From contig LSSL01002426.1 of the NCBI GenBank assembly GCA_001953115.1, forward strand, positions 1 through 49,512: a DNA stretch of 49,512 bases. Direction: 5' to 3'. Every line of letters begins with the position of its first letter. Positions within the stretch are counted from its first letter, which is position 1. Source of the DNA: Smittium mucronatum (taxonomy: Eukaryota > Kickxellomycota > Harpellomycetes > Harpellales > Legeriomycetaceae). This document shows, piece by piece, positions 1-13,366 of the stretch. Below the pieces are notes generated by a model. That model did no database searches, was not told the origin of the DNA, and was given only the letters and a program-made list of their open reading frames with translations. The position numbers and the translations under genes are program-made.

Positions 1-124
1 TACATACATACATACATACATACATACATACATACATACATACATACATACATACATACATACATACATACATACATACATACATACATACATACATACA
101 TACATACATACATACATACATACA

Positions 125-153
<29 letters not shown>
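1..153. repeat. (TACA)n microsatellite
   Basis: An uninterrupted 4-bp tandem repeat (TACA/CATA) fills the first 150 or so bases and decays into TATG/TATA variants just after. It runs off the left edge, so its true length is unknown. No coding or structural role is visible. Confidence 0.98.
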
Positions 154-157
<4 letters not shown>

Positions 158-3100
158 GTATGTATATTTATAAATCTATAAAAATATAAAAATAAAAAGG
201 CTGTTGATACAAATATTTGTATAATAAAAGAGTGTATGATATAACATTGAAAAGTTAAATATATATATCGATTTTCTTTCCAAAGAAAGACGTCGATGGT
301 TTTGGCACTCGAGATTTCTATTAATACAATTTTCGGATTCAATGGTATAAAACAATCTATTAGGTGCGAAAATGAATAATATTCTTTGCAAAATCAGATT
401 TTTTTTTGAAACTAATACTCTTTCTATAAAATTAAGAGGGTTTTGAAGAAAAGAAAAATTCTTACTTGCATAAATTTTTTAATTTTCAAAAATAGTGATT
501 TTCCACAAATATTTTTTAGCGCATAATTTGTTGTTAGCATAGCATCCAGTAGTATTGTTTTTATGGGGGAAAATACTGTTCTATTTAAAAACCATCATAG
601 TTTAAAAAATAAAATTTTGATTTTCCCGAAATTTGGTCAAAAATTTTAATGCTTATGTAAATCTTATGATTTTTAAAAAAAAATAAGAAATAAATAAGTG
701 ATTCAATTAATAAATTTAAAAAAAACATCGGCGAAAATGGCTTTAATTTTGCTAAGATAGAGCTTGCGATTTAAGTGTAAATGATGAAAATAGGCTTGGG
801 TTTACCTAATGCATCCTGTGGATTAATAAATCGGCTTTAATGTGATTATTAAATCCTCTTAATTAATAAAATGGCATGTTTTTAATAGCTAGCTATTCTA
901 AATAATCTGGTTTATGCAGTTATAAATTTGTGTATATAATTTTGGTTTTTATAAGTACCGACTAAACATGATTAAACGGGATTAAATTTTGTTTTTTACA
1001 TCAATTTTATCAACTTTTATACAAAAAATTTTTTATTCTCTGTTCTATATTTAAGTTTATTTATTTTATGGATATTTTAATATTTATCGGAAATAAATTA
1101 GTCGATATTCATCTTGTATTTTCTTATTTTTAATGGATAATTTTCGGACCAGAAAAGGCTTACTTCTATCATACTTGTTAAAAATTAAATATCAATATAC
1201 GCGTGAAATTTTTTATCGGAAAAAAATTATAATGATCTAGAATAATTTTTTAGAGCATATTTCTTTGGTATTATTTAGGAAAGATAATTTAACAATATAA
1301 AGAGACGTTAAAACCCATTTTTAATGCAGTAGTTTTTTATTAATAAAAAATTAACCAATTAAAAAAGTTAAAACACCATTTATAAACCATAGACACTATA
1401 AAAGGTTCATATTTAAAAAATTATTTCTATCTACAGCGCAATTTCATTTTAATTATGTCAATAGATCTTTATTTTTTAAGTTTCATTGAATAAAAGATGA
1501 AAAATTTTGAGTTCTTTTATTTATACATTGATATTTCGAGTTTCGATCGACTTTATAACGATATAAAACTTTAAAAATTTCTAATTCAGAACAAAACACA
1601 TTTTATTTTTGAAATTTATAATCTCCATTCCAACAAGAGAAAGATTTTTGAATCCAAAACCGTTTTATGCCAATATAATATGATTACATAAAATTATCAA
1701 AAATTCATTCTAGTAAAATTTAAAAACATTTCATTTTTTATGAAAGCTTCTTTTTTACAATTTTTTTTTATATGAAGCCCTTTTTTAAATTGTTTATTTC
1801 ATTTTTACCGAATGGAACAGCCCAATAATTTGTGTCCATTTTTTTTCCAGAATAATTTGATAATTTCAGTAATTTTTTTCAATTTTTATAAGTTATGTTA
1901 AAAAAAAAAAAAAGTTTAAATTCATGGTATTTTTTTTGATATCATTATCAAGAGAAAAATCTTAAGAAAAAAAGAAATGGATTTTTTTTTTATTAATTAA
2001 AAATACTTTATAATATACTATTTTTTATTAAAAGTAATTTTAGTACACATTATCTATAAAAAATATATATTTAGAGAATATATTAATTGGTATTTAAGTT
2101 TTGAATTCGAAAAAAAGAGCTCTAACTAAAATAAGAGCATAAAATTCCATAAAAAATCTTTAAATTTAGACAATTAAGTTAATAAATCCACTTTATAGGT
2201 ACATACTTCTGTAAAAAATATTATTTATGCTTTGGTATATACTAAAAAGTAATATAATGAGGGTAATGTGTGTAAAATTCAATTTTGAAAATACCAAATA
2301 AAATTCTTAAATTAAATTTCTTTGGTTCAAAATCTGGGATATTAATTCATAATTTAAATTATTGATAAGCCCTCTGTTTTAAAATAATGATTAAGTTATA
2401 CAAAAAACTTTGATAGTTAAAAATACTCAATTTTCTTACGAACTCTAAACTAAAAAAATTTATTGGTGATTATTATTAAAAAAATTCCACAGAATTTTTT
2501 TTTTCAAAACAGATTGTTTCTTTATAAATTTTTTGATTAAATGAAATCTCTACTGTAAAACCATTACCAATATTTACCAAATTTTCTCATAGAAAAACAT
2601 TTTTGGGGGGTTTTTCTTATATAAACTTTTTCGAAAGATATTTTTGGAGTTTAATGAGAAAAACTAAATATTACTTAAAAAGTTAAAGCATATTTCTCTA
2701 GTTATTTTTCCCCTAAAACATATGATTTTAAGATTTTAAGAAAATAAATTTAAAATTTTACCTTAAAATAAAGTAAATAATACTAAGATATACTTAGAAT
2801 AAAAAATTAAAGGATAATTTTTTCATAATAGATGCTTTTTTAACTAGAATTATATTTATAATTGAGAAAAACCCTTTATTTTATAGCAAAATTTTAATAA
2901 TATTATATATAATACTCTTTTTTAATTTAAAAAAATATCCACTACATAAAAAAAATTATAATTTTTTGATAGGGCATATCAAGCCTATCTTTTTATAATT
3001 TTTTTGTATAATAAAAGAACTTATATTATGTAAAAACCAATTTTAATAATTCAGATTTTGAATTTTGTTCTAATTTTATTCATCAAGGTATATTTATAGA

Positions 3101-5155
3101 TGCTTTCATAAGATTAATTTCTTTTTTAAATCCTGTGTATAGTTTTTAGGTGAAAATGGAAAAAAAAAAATTCATTGATTTATTGAACCAATCTGTAGAA
3201 AAAAATTATCAAAAGCTACTAAAAATTTCATTTTAGCTGATAATTACAAAATTATTTTTGAATCATAGAAGTGAGCTTATTTAAAAAAGAATAAATACAA
3301 AGTTCTAGAAAAAAAAGCTTTATCAAAATAAAAAAATATTATTTCTGCAAAATAATTAGTCCATTTTAAATTTAAAAACTGTCACTTTTCTATTAAATCC
3401 CATGATATAACTGGGATTTTATTCCTATAAAAATATTCATCATATCTGAATTCAATGAAATTCGCATAATTTTTGGCAACTGTTTGTCGGAAAAGGGTTG
3501 AAAAGAGGAATAAAATCACTTAAAATAACTAAAGATAAGCATTTTTTGTTATTTTTTTATATTATATCCATAAAAAATATTATGGAATATCAAAAGATTT
3601 TTTCGTCTATATGTATTAAATCTACACTATATTAAAAGAAAACACTAATTAAATTAGAGATAATATAAAGAAAAAATTACTCGCACCTATAAGAAAGTTC
3701 GAAATTTCGAATTAAAGAATTTTTTCCAAAAGTTAGAAATTTTTTTCCCCATTTTTTTCCATATTTTTTTTAGTATCAACAGTTAAAAATCTATAACCAG
3801 GTGGAGAAATACAAATGATGAGTAAAAAAAATAAATATGAGTGATTAATGGCGTAAGATAAAATTTTGAAAGATAAAATCTTGCTGTGTTTTTTACATGT
3901 ATGACACTTTTTACTTTTATGAGATCTAAATTTAAAAATACTGTTTCGAAAAATATACCTGAATACAAAATAAAATATCCCAATTTTGGAAAAAAGGGCA
4001 GGTTATTTAATGGTAAATTATAATTAAGACTTTATAAGGAATTTGAAATGATAATAAAAAAAATTGCATTATTGGAGGTATTCAAATATAATAAGGCTAT
4101 CAGAAGCCCAAATATGATATTCTAAATAAATTATATAAGAAAACTAAGAAAAATTAAACCGAATATTTTTAGAGTGTTATCTAATAAAGTTAATTTAGGA
4201 AAATAAATTATTTCTTCTAATTTACTCGTGATCATAATATTACCCTTTAATATTTATGAAACATTAGCTTTTTTATGATTAGAGTTAGCTAATTTTTGAA
4301 TAACATTTCATCCTAATAAATTTGAAGATTTTAATATGTAAATTCCTAAAATAAAGAGCGAAAATAAGTTAATTATGAAAAAAATAGTTGAATAAATAAG
4401 ATTTAGAGAAATAAATTATGAAAAAACGACCTTTTATTTTTTTCCTAATAGAAACCGTAAAAGTTTTTTTAAATAAAATAATGTTTTTTCTGCACCATAA
4501 ATACATTATATTACTGATATTATTCCTTAAATTTTACATTATAAGTATAATAAAACAATATATTTTTAATTATAAATTTTCAGTATAACTAATCTACTGT
4601 GGGATACCTTAATCTCAATAAAAAAATGCCATTTTTTTCATAAAAACATGCTTTTATTTTCATTTTTTTAAAATGCGAAATGATTTTATTCGAAAAATAT
4701 TTTTTTTTGTTTAAGTAATAACATTTAATGGTTTTAATTACCTTTTTTTAATTTTTTTTTAAAAATAGTAATTATTGATATTTTTTTTATATTAACTGGG
4801 ATTTAATGGTACGAAATTCATTTATCACCCATTTAGTTGACACTTTATTTTTATATTTTATAGTTATTTTACAAAATCAGAATATATTTCAACATTTTTA
4901 GTATGAAAGTACTTATTTTTTACTGGATATAAAAGTGAAGTAATCTAAGAACCGCCGAAAATTTCACACAGTTTTTTCTCAATAAAATTCAATGTTGAAA
5001 AATTAAAAAAAATACTTATTTTTTGATGACATAATTTGTTCTTAAAGAATGATATTTATTAACTTAGATATTTGATTGGTTTAAAATTAGGTGAAATTAA
5101 TTTAGGTATTTATTACTGAGGCCGAATTTAAATCAAATATATACTTTATTATTTG
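154..5155. other. AT-rich intergenic desert
   Basis: About 5 kb of A/T homopolymer-rich sequence. I find no convincing gene. The longest open frames (around 176-391 and 3783-3983, minus strand) begin at TTG, have no upstream ATG and resemble no family I know. A lone motif near 3493-3514 (GTCGGAAAAGGGTTGA) resembles one end of the MITE family described below, but I cannot find its partner. Confidence 0.7.
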
Positions 5156-5760
5156 TTAATTTATTTTAAAAAATTTAATTAAAAACTATACCAAAAAAAT
5201 ATGAAAAAAAGAAAAAATCGTATAGAAAAGATTATTATCCTGACTAAAATAAGCTTCTCTGTCGGTCTACCAGCTGCGTACCTTCGGGAAATGAATTCAT
5301 TCTACCAACCAAAAGACCCCCCCTGGCATTGCTTCAAGTAGGCTGGATGACTGAGGTTACGTTAAGTCAAGAATTAAGCTCTTTTTCAATGAAAAATAGT
5401 TCATTGAAGCTACTGAGCTCCTATTCGAGCCTATTTCTAACAGAATTAATAAAATTAGGCTCCTAACCAAACGTGGGATTGATCGACATGGTTTTCCTAC
5501 AAATAGCTGTTAGACGCTGAGATCCGTCTGACTGTCGAAAGCTGAACTTTTTCAATAAACTATGTCTCAGCTGTGCTAAAATATTGGTTCCTCCTGTTTC
5601 TAGATGGTCCTCCTCTGTAATCGCTGTCCTCCGAATATCTGTGCGCTGTCTCCACTACTCCGAACCAAGAATAGTACAACGCTGTGTGAAATTTTGGTCT
5701 AGTGTACTTCGAAAAGTACACTATTAAGCTCCTAAACCACGGCAAGGTATTTCACTCTTA
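5156..5760 (-). mobile_element. Poly(A)-ended dispersed repeat, copy A
   Basis: This roughly 605-bp block aligns along its length with 6926-7545 and 48892-49512 and stands out from the AT desert by its higher GC. Read on the minus strand it begins near TAAGAGTGAAATACC. It then has a TGGTTTAGGAG stretch that fits a pol III A-box pattern, and a perfect 10-bp hairpin (5700-5723: stem TAGTGTACTT, loop CGAA). It ends in an A-rich tail region that is decayed in this copy. A 61-codon open frame starts only at TTG, right after a stop codon. It differs from the same frame in copy C mainly at amino-acid-changing sites, so I do not call it a gene. The common 5' end and A-rich 3' end suggest a SINE-like retroposon. 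A solo LTR or a short pol II transcript copied back is also possible. Confidence 0.7.
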
Positions 5761-6925
5761 GGGGATCTTGAGAAATTGAAGTGCATTAATAATTGATTGT
5801 GACCATTTTTGCCTCCACTATATCAAAAAAAAAATTGATTATATAATAATAGTTTCAATTTTTACTAGAAAATTTTAATGTGATCTAAAAGTTTTTATAT
5901 TATGATAAAATTAATAAACAAAAAACATAAGGCACATAAAAAATAATTATGGATTTTTTTGAATTTCCCAGTTAAAATATCAAACTCGTAACATCAAATA
6001 TTATAGGTTTTTAAAATTGCAATACCAAGATTTTATTTATTATTTTTTACTTTTAAAGGAGTTAGATTTGAATTATTATTTTTTATGTTAATTTAATTTT
6101 ATGTATGAAAATGAAAATTAACCCTGGGTTAATATCCGAGATTTTTATTTTTTTTTTAAAAAAAATATCCAAAGTCTACTGAAATTTTCTAAAAATTTGG
6201 AGAGAAAAATATTAACTAGCCTCAAAAAATCATATCATTTATTTTGAGAATTCCTTTCAATATCTTTATATATAAAAATGGACATGTTGGCATTTTTTAA
6301 TTTAAAATTTTGAATAACGCGCACTTGAATATATATTTTTCAAATTTAAGATTTAAATATCTTATATCGCTTAGGTTTCTATTTCGTAAAAGAAAATCTA
6401 CCACAATTTTATAAGAGCAAATTTAGTTTTTATTTAATGACTAAAATTATTTTTTTTGTTTAAATTTGTATTTCCAGATTTATAAATCATCAAAATTTAT
6501 ATATTTAGAAAGTCTCAAAAAATAAATTTAAAAGGATTCGGGTTTGAATCTTATGTCTAATAATTTTTCAAATTTAAATTTGGGTTAAAATTAAATATGA
6601 AAAATAAATAAAGTTTATTTATTTATCTTTGATGTTTTTTTAAATTTATATATATATATATATATATATTAGCCTTTAAAACCTCAAAAGTACTTGAAAA
6701 TTAGGTTTTATCCGCATCACTTAGATAATTTAAAAAAAATTATATTAATTATATTTTTTAAAATTTTTTTTAAATTAAAATAATTCAGAAATCACAAAAA
6801 TATTTTTTGAATATATTTATCTAAAACCAAATAAAAAAAATAATTGTTAATAATTAAAATCCAATCTAAGCCATGTACTTTTTTTTTTTTGAGATATTAA
6901 TCATTTTTTGATCTTTTATTGTAAA
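5761..6925. other. AT-rich intergenic spacer
   Basis: No gene is visible. It holds a (TA)n run of about 11 units at 6647-6668 and long A or T homopolymers. It separates two same-orientation copies of the poly(A)-ended repeat. Confidence 0.75.
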
Positions 6926-7545
6926 TTTTTTTTGTACCACGTAATTATATTGTAAGATAACGTCATTAAAAACTAAACTAAAAAAATATGAAAAAAAGAA
7001 AAAGCGTGTAGAAAAGAATATTATCCTAACTACAATAAGCTCCTCTGCCGGACTACCGGCTGTGTGCCTACAGGAAAAGGGCGCAATATACCAACCGAAA
7101 GACCCCCCCTGGCATTGCTTCAAGTAGGTGTATAACTGAGTTTACTTGCAGTCAAGAATTAAGCTCTTTGTCAACAAAAAATAGTTCATTGAAGCTATTG
7201 AGCTCCTAATCAGCCTAATACTAACAGGATTAATAGAACTAGGCTCTTATCCAAACGTGGGATTGATCAAAATGACTTTGATACAAAAAGCTGTTAGACG
7301 CTAAGATCCGTCTGACCGTCGAACGCTGGACTTGTTCACTAGAAAATGTATCGTTTGAGCTAAAAGATAGGTTCCTCCTGTTTTGATACGTTCCTACTCA
7401 TGGATCACTGTACTCCGAATAACTGTGTGTTGTCTCCACTAATCGCAACCAGGAATAGTACAACGTGGGGTGGAGTTTTGGCGTAGTGTACTTAGAAAAG
7501 TACGCAACTTGCACCCTAAATCGCGACAAGATATTTCACTCTTAG
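6926..7545 (-). mobile_element. Poly(A)-ended dispersed repeat, copy B
   Basis: The most diverged of the three copies, but alignable over its whole length. On the minus strand it starts at the same CTAAGAGTGAAATA end as copy A, after which the flanks differ, so this is a true element boundary. It ends in GTGGTACAAAAAAAA, a poly(A) tail written as T8 at 6926-6933 on the plus strand. The hairpin at 7484-7507 keeps most of its stem despite substitutions: one pair has become a G-T wobble and one is mismatched. The AATAAA seen near the tail of copy C is mutated here. No open frame of note is shared with the other copies. Confidence 0.7.
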
Positions 7546-9614
7546 AAAATTATGTGTGTCATGGCTTTTTTTATACTATCATTTTGTCTACCTTTTCTTC
7601 CTAACAATTTAAATAATTAAGATAGGGTTAACAAATTTATTTATTTATTTTTTAAAATTGTTCATGAAAAAAATTAAATATTAGTATTTTAATTTATTGA
7701 TAAAAAAGTATACAAATTGTCCAGTATGTCAATTGGTAGTATACTAATAATTCTGAAATCCAAATTTTTAGAATATATTTTTAGTGGATTGTGATATTTA
7801 AAGCAACCGGAATATTGATAGTCAATTCAATTAAAGAATAAATATCAATATATCTGTGTTTGCTATCTTATAAAGCCACAAGATCAATATTCGCATATTA
7901 TTTATTAGTTATTATAGGTAAAGGGGTACATATTCAAACATTTTTAATGGGATAAAGTAAAATCAAATTCTCTAAATTAACTTTTTGCATGTTAGAGGTT
8001 TTTTGTTAATGTCTTGGGTTGTTTTGCTTAAAACGAAGTTTAAAATCTTTCTATCATTTTTAAAAATAAGCCAAAGAACTTCGCATTTTGAAAGATGAAA
8101 AATAAAAACACGTCAAAGAAATCTTAGGAAATGTTGATAATTATTAACATGTAGCTTATCAAAGAAAAAAAGTCACCAAGAGTATTTAAAATTTGATTTC
8201 AAAAAAGATATGAATATTTAATTAAGTTACTTAATCTTTTTTATTTATAATGGAAATATTAAAGAAAAGTATAAATTTACATTAAGTTAATGCGAGCAAT
8301 GGTGAATTTCAATGGATAGTAAGCATAATCAAAATTTTATCCAATGATTAAAATTTTCAAAAGCAAAAAAAAAATCCGCAATATCTTTGAGTGGTAGAGT
8401 TAAAAAAGCTCTTGTTAAATTAAAAAAATAAGATATATATCTGTGTATACAGTTGCAAAAAAGAATCTAATATATTTTGAATATTCACATTTTTCATTCG
8501 AGTTTTGGAACTAAAAAAGATTAAAAGCTAATATTCAAAGATAATCAGAAATTTAATTCAGGCAGGATTTTCAAGTACATTTGCCCACCCTTTTTTTGAA
8601 TATCCAGTATGTCAGTTTTTTTTAGTGAATTTATGTGATAATTGCATTTCACTTAATTTTTGTGCTCGATCTAGAAGGAATTTTTATTAGAAAAAAGTCA
8701 AAGGTAAAAAAATTATAGAAAGCATGAGTATAAGTTATTGTTATTTCAAGGCGATATATTTCTTCTAAAGCCCTGGACAATAAATTTAAAAAAATGTGCG
8801 CAGGGGTTTTTTTTTTGAATTAGGGATGAAAGTATTAAAATGTTTAGGATAAAATACAAAGGGGGGGGGGGGGATTTCAACAAAAAAAAAATCCGGGAGA
8901 TGGAGCTATTAGAAATGTGTTTTTATTAGTTTTTTGGTGGGTGGGGATATAGATGACGATATATTGAGCGCAATATCTTCCAACTTTTGAAAATGAACGC
9001 ATAAAGGAATTTCTATAAGCAGTATCTAGTACAGAACATTTTAATTACATAATAAGAGTTTTTTATGGCACTAATTTTAGAGGTTATAGAGCTTAGAAAT
9101 TTGCGGATGCAATATTTATTACGAATATTACCAACATCACAAAATTCAGACTCCTCTATTTTTGTGATTTTTTGTTACATATTTTATACATGTAAACAAA
9201 GAATTACGAAAAAATAAAAGGCTAATTAAAAAAAACATTAAGGTAATTATTACAAATATTTGTTAATATTAAAGATAGCTAAAGAGTACAAATAAACAAA
9301 TAGCTTTTGAGATATATTCATTTGTATATACTAAACGCACTAATTAGCATAAGTGGATTTTTTAGCGCCGATTTATAAATTATTGTAGCGTACAGGACTC
9401 TAAACTATAAGATTGATATCCCTTTCGTGATTGGAAGAAATTGTTTATCTCGATTTCATAGTGTCTAGATTTAACCGAAATGGGGTTTCAGAGCTCTATA
9501 TTTTTTTGGTTTCATCATGCCAGATAGGCTGATTAATTGGTATACGCTTGTTCCACAGAAGGGATAAATTAGTTTGATTTCTAGGCAATTTATAGGAAAT
9601 ATATAAGCGATGTT
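7546..9614. other. Intergenic, no gene seen
   Basis: AT-rich sequence with no open frame I would defend. It contains a pure G13 run at 8861-8873, striking in this base composition. Base composition becomes more balanced from about 9.3 kb rightward. Confidence 0.7.
8861..8873. repeat. Poly(G) run, 13 G
   Basis: Thirteen consecutive G bases within an otherwise A/T-dominated spacer. A second run of 12 G lies at 45780-45791. Function unknown; an assembly or sequencing artefact is possible because homopolymers are error-prone. Confidence 0.9.
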
Positions 9615-9618
9615 TTAA

Positions 9619-9787
9619 CCCTTTCCGAGACTAAAAAATTAATTTACAATATATTTGTGGAATATTAAATATCCATGCTTCATTTGTTTAAAAGTATATT
9701 TAAACCAATTGTAGGTGTGTTTTTCAAATTGTTATTATTTATTGGTCTAAAATAATGAGACATATTTGTATCACCTTTCTGAAAGTG
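9619..9787 (-). mobile_element. TTAA-flanked MITE, piggyBac-like, copy 1
   Basis: A 169-bp non-coding element flanked on both sides by TTAA (9615-9618 and 9788-9791). The left end begins CCCTTTCCGAGACTAAAA. The right end, read inward, begins CACTTTCAGAAAGGTGATAC. These match the two end types of the family: type A, CCCTTTCAGGGCCGATGGTAC followed by AAAAATGG; and type B, CCCTTTACAGGCCCAAAT. TTAA target sites and CCC/CCY ends are hallmarks of the piggyBac superfamily. No transposase is encoded. I call the type A end the left end, so this copy is inverted. Confidence 0.6.
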
Positions 9788-10358
9788 TTAAAGCACCTTT
9801 TTAATGGCGAAGACTATTATTCAGTTATTGGAGAAGATGGCTTGTTATTAATAGGGTAGTAATTCTAAATTATGCCAATTAAAACAAACTAATCCACTCA
9901 ATGAATAAAAATTCTCTGGTAATTGGGATGGTTATAATTATCTGTATGGCGTTATCAGTATTTAATTATTTGGTTTGAGATGACTCAGAGGTTTTTTTGG
10001 GGTTAGGATAGGATGCTCGTTTTTAGAAAGCTGGGGTTAATTAATGTGAATTAGGGGGTTTAGTATTGGAATATTATTAGTTAAATTTGAAATGTAGATG
10101 GGATTTTGTGCCAGGGCATTTTTAGTTAATCTCCCACCTTTTTTTATCACGAAATTTTAATGTAGGATAACGACATTGTAAAACACAGAATAGATACAAA
10201 TGGTGATATAAAAATACTGCCATTGATATGCTTTATTTTCTCATGAAGGTTACTGAAAGAACTTATAAGAAGGTAGAATATCCCCATTCCCCTCTAATAA
10301 TAAGATTAACATTGAAATTGAATAGATTTGCAAAAGCTAAATGACTCCTGTATGTTGA

Positions 10359-10521
10359 CCCTTTTAAGGGCCGAGCGTACAAAAATGGAACTCAGTTTTG
10401 ATTAATACATAGATTTTATCTTATTAAAAGATACATGTTTGGTCTATTTTATTTTATTGCCGTATAGGAAGCGTTGGATTTCACCGATCATTTTCCGATG
10501 CGTTTCAGGATTATAAAGGGG
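10359..10521 (+). mobile_element. TTAA-type MITE, copy 2
   Basis: 163 bp. The left end CCCTTTTAAGGGCCGAGCG followed by TACAAAAATGG is a good type A end; the flank is TTGA (10355-10358). The right end read inward is CCCCTTTATAATCCTGAAAC, a weaker type B end, with flank TTAT (10522-10525). The size agrees with the other family members, which is the main support for pairing these ends. Confidence 0.45.
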
Positions 10522-11149
10522 TTATAGTTAGAGATCAATTCAGATTATTTTTCTTTCAAGCTCCAATTTCTTAATTTATATAAAGTTCAATTTGAAATTT
10601 TGTTTCAATGTTTATTTTAATGTTGATATTATAGTAATGAGTAGTGGTTATAAATATGGGTTTCAAAATATTTTTTTCAATAAGTTTTAGGAAATTTCGT
10701 GGATGGTGTTTTGAACAAATATGAACCCCATAACTGGGACTATAATATAGAAAACCCTCTATTCACAACGCTCTTCACAGATGTATTTTTGAAAATGGAG
10801 TAGAATTTTAAGTTAGCGTCGTACGCTTAATTTTTGAGCTTTTTTTTTATCAACAAATATACGAGTAATAATCCCTTAAAAAAAATATCTTTGGAAGATT
10901 GCAAATTTTGCTTTTATAAAGAAATTGTAACAAAAAGAACCAATAGTTAATGTTAAGAGTCATTGGGAACGCCTCAAAATAAAAAAAATCGGCGATGAGT
11001 CACCATACATGACTGTACCTGAAACCAAGAAAAATGCGATCCCTAGAAATTTTTTTAAAAAATAATAGGTAGCGAATTGGAAAAACTATTCATTGATGCA
11101 ACTCGGAATTTGAAAAGGATCTCTTATAAATGGACCAATTTGGTTTTAA

Positions 11150-11313
11150 CCTTATCAGGGCCGATGATACAAAAATTAGCTTTCATTTTTCATTCAATGT
11201 TAGCATTAAATAATTAATATTCGAACATTATTGGATAAATCAATAAATCGATAAATTTTAAATAGTTAATATACACAAATGGGAGTTAGGCACAAATTTG
11301 GGCCTGTAAAGGG
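11150..11313 (+). mobile_element. TTAA-type MITE, copy 3
   Basis: 164 bp, flanked by TTAA (11146-11149) and TTAG (11314-11317). The left end is CCTTATCAGGGCCGATGATA. The right end read inward is CCCTTTACAGGCCCAAATTT and continues into TGTGCCTAACTCCCATTTG. Its interior aligns with copy 4 in the opposite orientation, including an ATTATTGG core, so both derive from one parent element. Confidence 0.65.
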
Positions 11314-11717
11314 TTAGATAATGAAAGCAGACTCTGTCGCTCGTAAATTCTAATTAAATCTAAAGTAAACAGCTTGGTTTCATTTTTCGGAGCTTCAAAA
11401 TGTCAAAATCTATACATATTGTGAATTAGCATTAATTACATTTTTTATTGTCATCAATTCATATCAGGCCACATAATGGGAGAAAAAAATGGTGAGGGAA
11501 TTAGCTGCAATTGTACGGAGTCTAAAAATCATATAAAATTTACTGAATAAAATAAACCAATTTTAGCTAGTTCGAGTTTCAACGAATAGTCTCTCTTAGG
11601 GGAAGGTAAAAAGAAAAGCATTTCCTCACTTGGATTATTGAAAATCCTGTGGATATCTTTTAAAAAATCGTTTTCGGATTATCAATATGCAATAAAGCCC
11701 ATTTTAAAGGCGTTTAA

Positions 11718-11878
11718 CATTTTCTCCCCAAAATTGTGCCTCGCTTCTATTTGTGTATATTAGCTATTCCAGTTGGCCAAATCTTTCAGTTTACCCAATA
11801 ATGCATAGATGTTTTCAATTTAGTCATAGCATCGAATAAAACATATAAGCTACTTTTGTACCATCGGATCTGAAAGGA
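11718..11878 (-). mobile_element. TTAA-type MITE, copy 4
   Basis: 161 bp, flanked by TTAA (11714-11717) and TTAG (11879-11882), inverted relative to copy 3. The left end, CATTTTCTCCCCAAAATTGT, continues with GCCT and ATTTGTGTATATTAGCTATT, matching the type B side of copy 3. The right end read inward is CCTTTCAGATCCGATGGTAC, a clear type A end. Non-coding. Confidence 0.65.
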
Positions 11879-13363
11879 TTAGCTCAAAGTTAATTGTACA
11901 AATCGTAGAAAAGTGAGGCTTTTTTATAAGTGGGTATCACTGAATTTTCACTTAAATACCCATTTTTTCGGTAGTTCAGTGAGTCCCATCCAAAATGTAA
12001 ACATTCCATAGCCCAGAAAATACGTGTTGTTCCATTTAACCAAGATTTAAAAATAAATAAAACAGAGAGTTAGATTATTAATCATATTTTTATCCCGAAT
12101 TGAAGTGAAATGGCATTGTTGTTGTTTATTAGACATCACTTTTGAGTTGATTAAAGTTATATGACTCCAACATACACATACTAAATACAACTTATCAATT
12201 TATAAGCATCAATGTTCATTATCATTAATGATTTTGAGTTTTAAGTAACAAATGTCATTATATTTTTTATTATAAGATTTATTAATAAAACACAAAAGAT
12301 TTACTTAATATAGCTTTAAAAAAATAAAAAAAAACTATTCAGGTTCGTAACAGCCCACTGATATATTATATATAGTTATATATGTCCGGCTTTACTTTTT
12401 GAAGATTCACGCAATCAACCAAATAGTTTATACAAATTATTCTAAATCCAAATTTACACATAATATATATATATAATGTACTATGATAAACATGAACTTG
12501 AGTGAAAGAAATGTTATCTTTTATAGAAGATGTATTTTGATTGTTAAAAATAATTCCCGTCGATAGTAAGTCAGATATCAAAATAGCTCATTAAACCCCT
12601 ACAATAATTTAATCAAAGAACCGTCTTTTATTGAATCCCATCATTTCTAGAATTAAATATTTCAAAGATAATGATCCTAACCAGTAGTTATTGATATGAT
12701 TTCGAATGTACTACAAATATCTCAAACATGTGATAACCCAACTTCAAAGATATAACAAGTTTTCAAAGGTTATGGTTAACTAGCACGAATGTTATAACTG
12801 ATCAACCTTCTCAATTTAGTAAAAATCTTTATAAAAATCCAATACAATTCACTTAAATTAAAGGGTACAATATACAAACAATAGATTCTTTAGAACAATT
12901 AAAGATAAAATTTCTTCTAGTACCTTGCTCTTACATCCATTTCGCTCAAAAATTTGTACATGAGCAGGCTTCCACAAATACATTCTGTTTTAAAACAATA
13001 AAGAGACGCTCTTTGTTTTGTTTTGTTTTTTTCAATAAGTTTTATTATGTGCTTTTTAATTGATTTTTTTGAAAAAGTCTCACGACTGTAGATAACCTAA
13101 AAAATAAAACAAACAACATTTAATCAATTTATAATAAAAATTATTAGAAGAATATCAGCCATTCTCGTTTAGAAATCTTTTTAAACAATTAGAAAAAAAA
13201 CCTTATCTTTTTTCTACAGGCATAGCCAAATATACTGACTACATATACATTGATTCTAACTTATATCAATAGAGCAATAATACTAGCATCGATTTTACGT
13301 CTAAACTATAGAATTGTGAAATTTTCATAAAGAAAATAGTCAAATACTGATTTTTTTAAAATA

Positions 13364-13366
13364 GGG
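13364..13366 (+). promoter_or_regulatory. GGG motif before ATG
   Basis: GGG ends 8 nt before the ATG at 13375 in an otherwise A/T-only leader. As I recall, GGG- or CCC-like motifs just upstream of start codons are a recurrent microsporidian signal. The 723-residue gene and the small ORF at 46150 have CCC at 11 and 10 nt. Three cases are suggestive but not proof. Confidence 0.35.

Noticed and set aside
2324..2340. Possible tRNA B-box (GGTTCAAAATCTG)
   Set aside because: The final invariant C is misplaced and no A-box or cloverleaf can be formed around it.
3783..3983. 66-codon minus-strand hydrophobic frame
   Set aside because: Begins at TTG and the upstream open stretch contains no ATG before a stop; no resemblance to a known protein.
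5560..5745. 61-codon minus-strand frame in repeat copy A, paralleled at 49318-49503 in copy C
   Set aside because: It starts at TTG immediately after a stop, is disrupted in copy B, and differs between A and C mainly by replacement changes. The similarity reflects the repeat itself, not a conserved protein.
6536..6556. tRNA T-arm-like sequence (GGGTTTGAATCTT)
   Set aside because: Lacks C56 of the TTC motif, the stem does not pair, and no D or anticodon arm precedes it.
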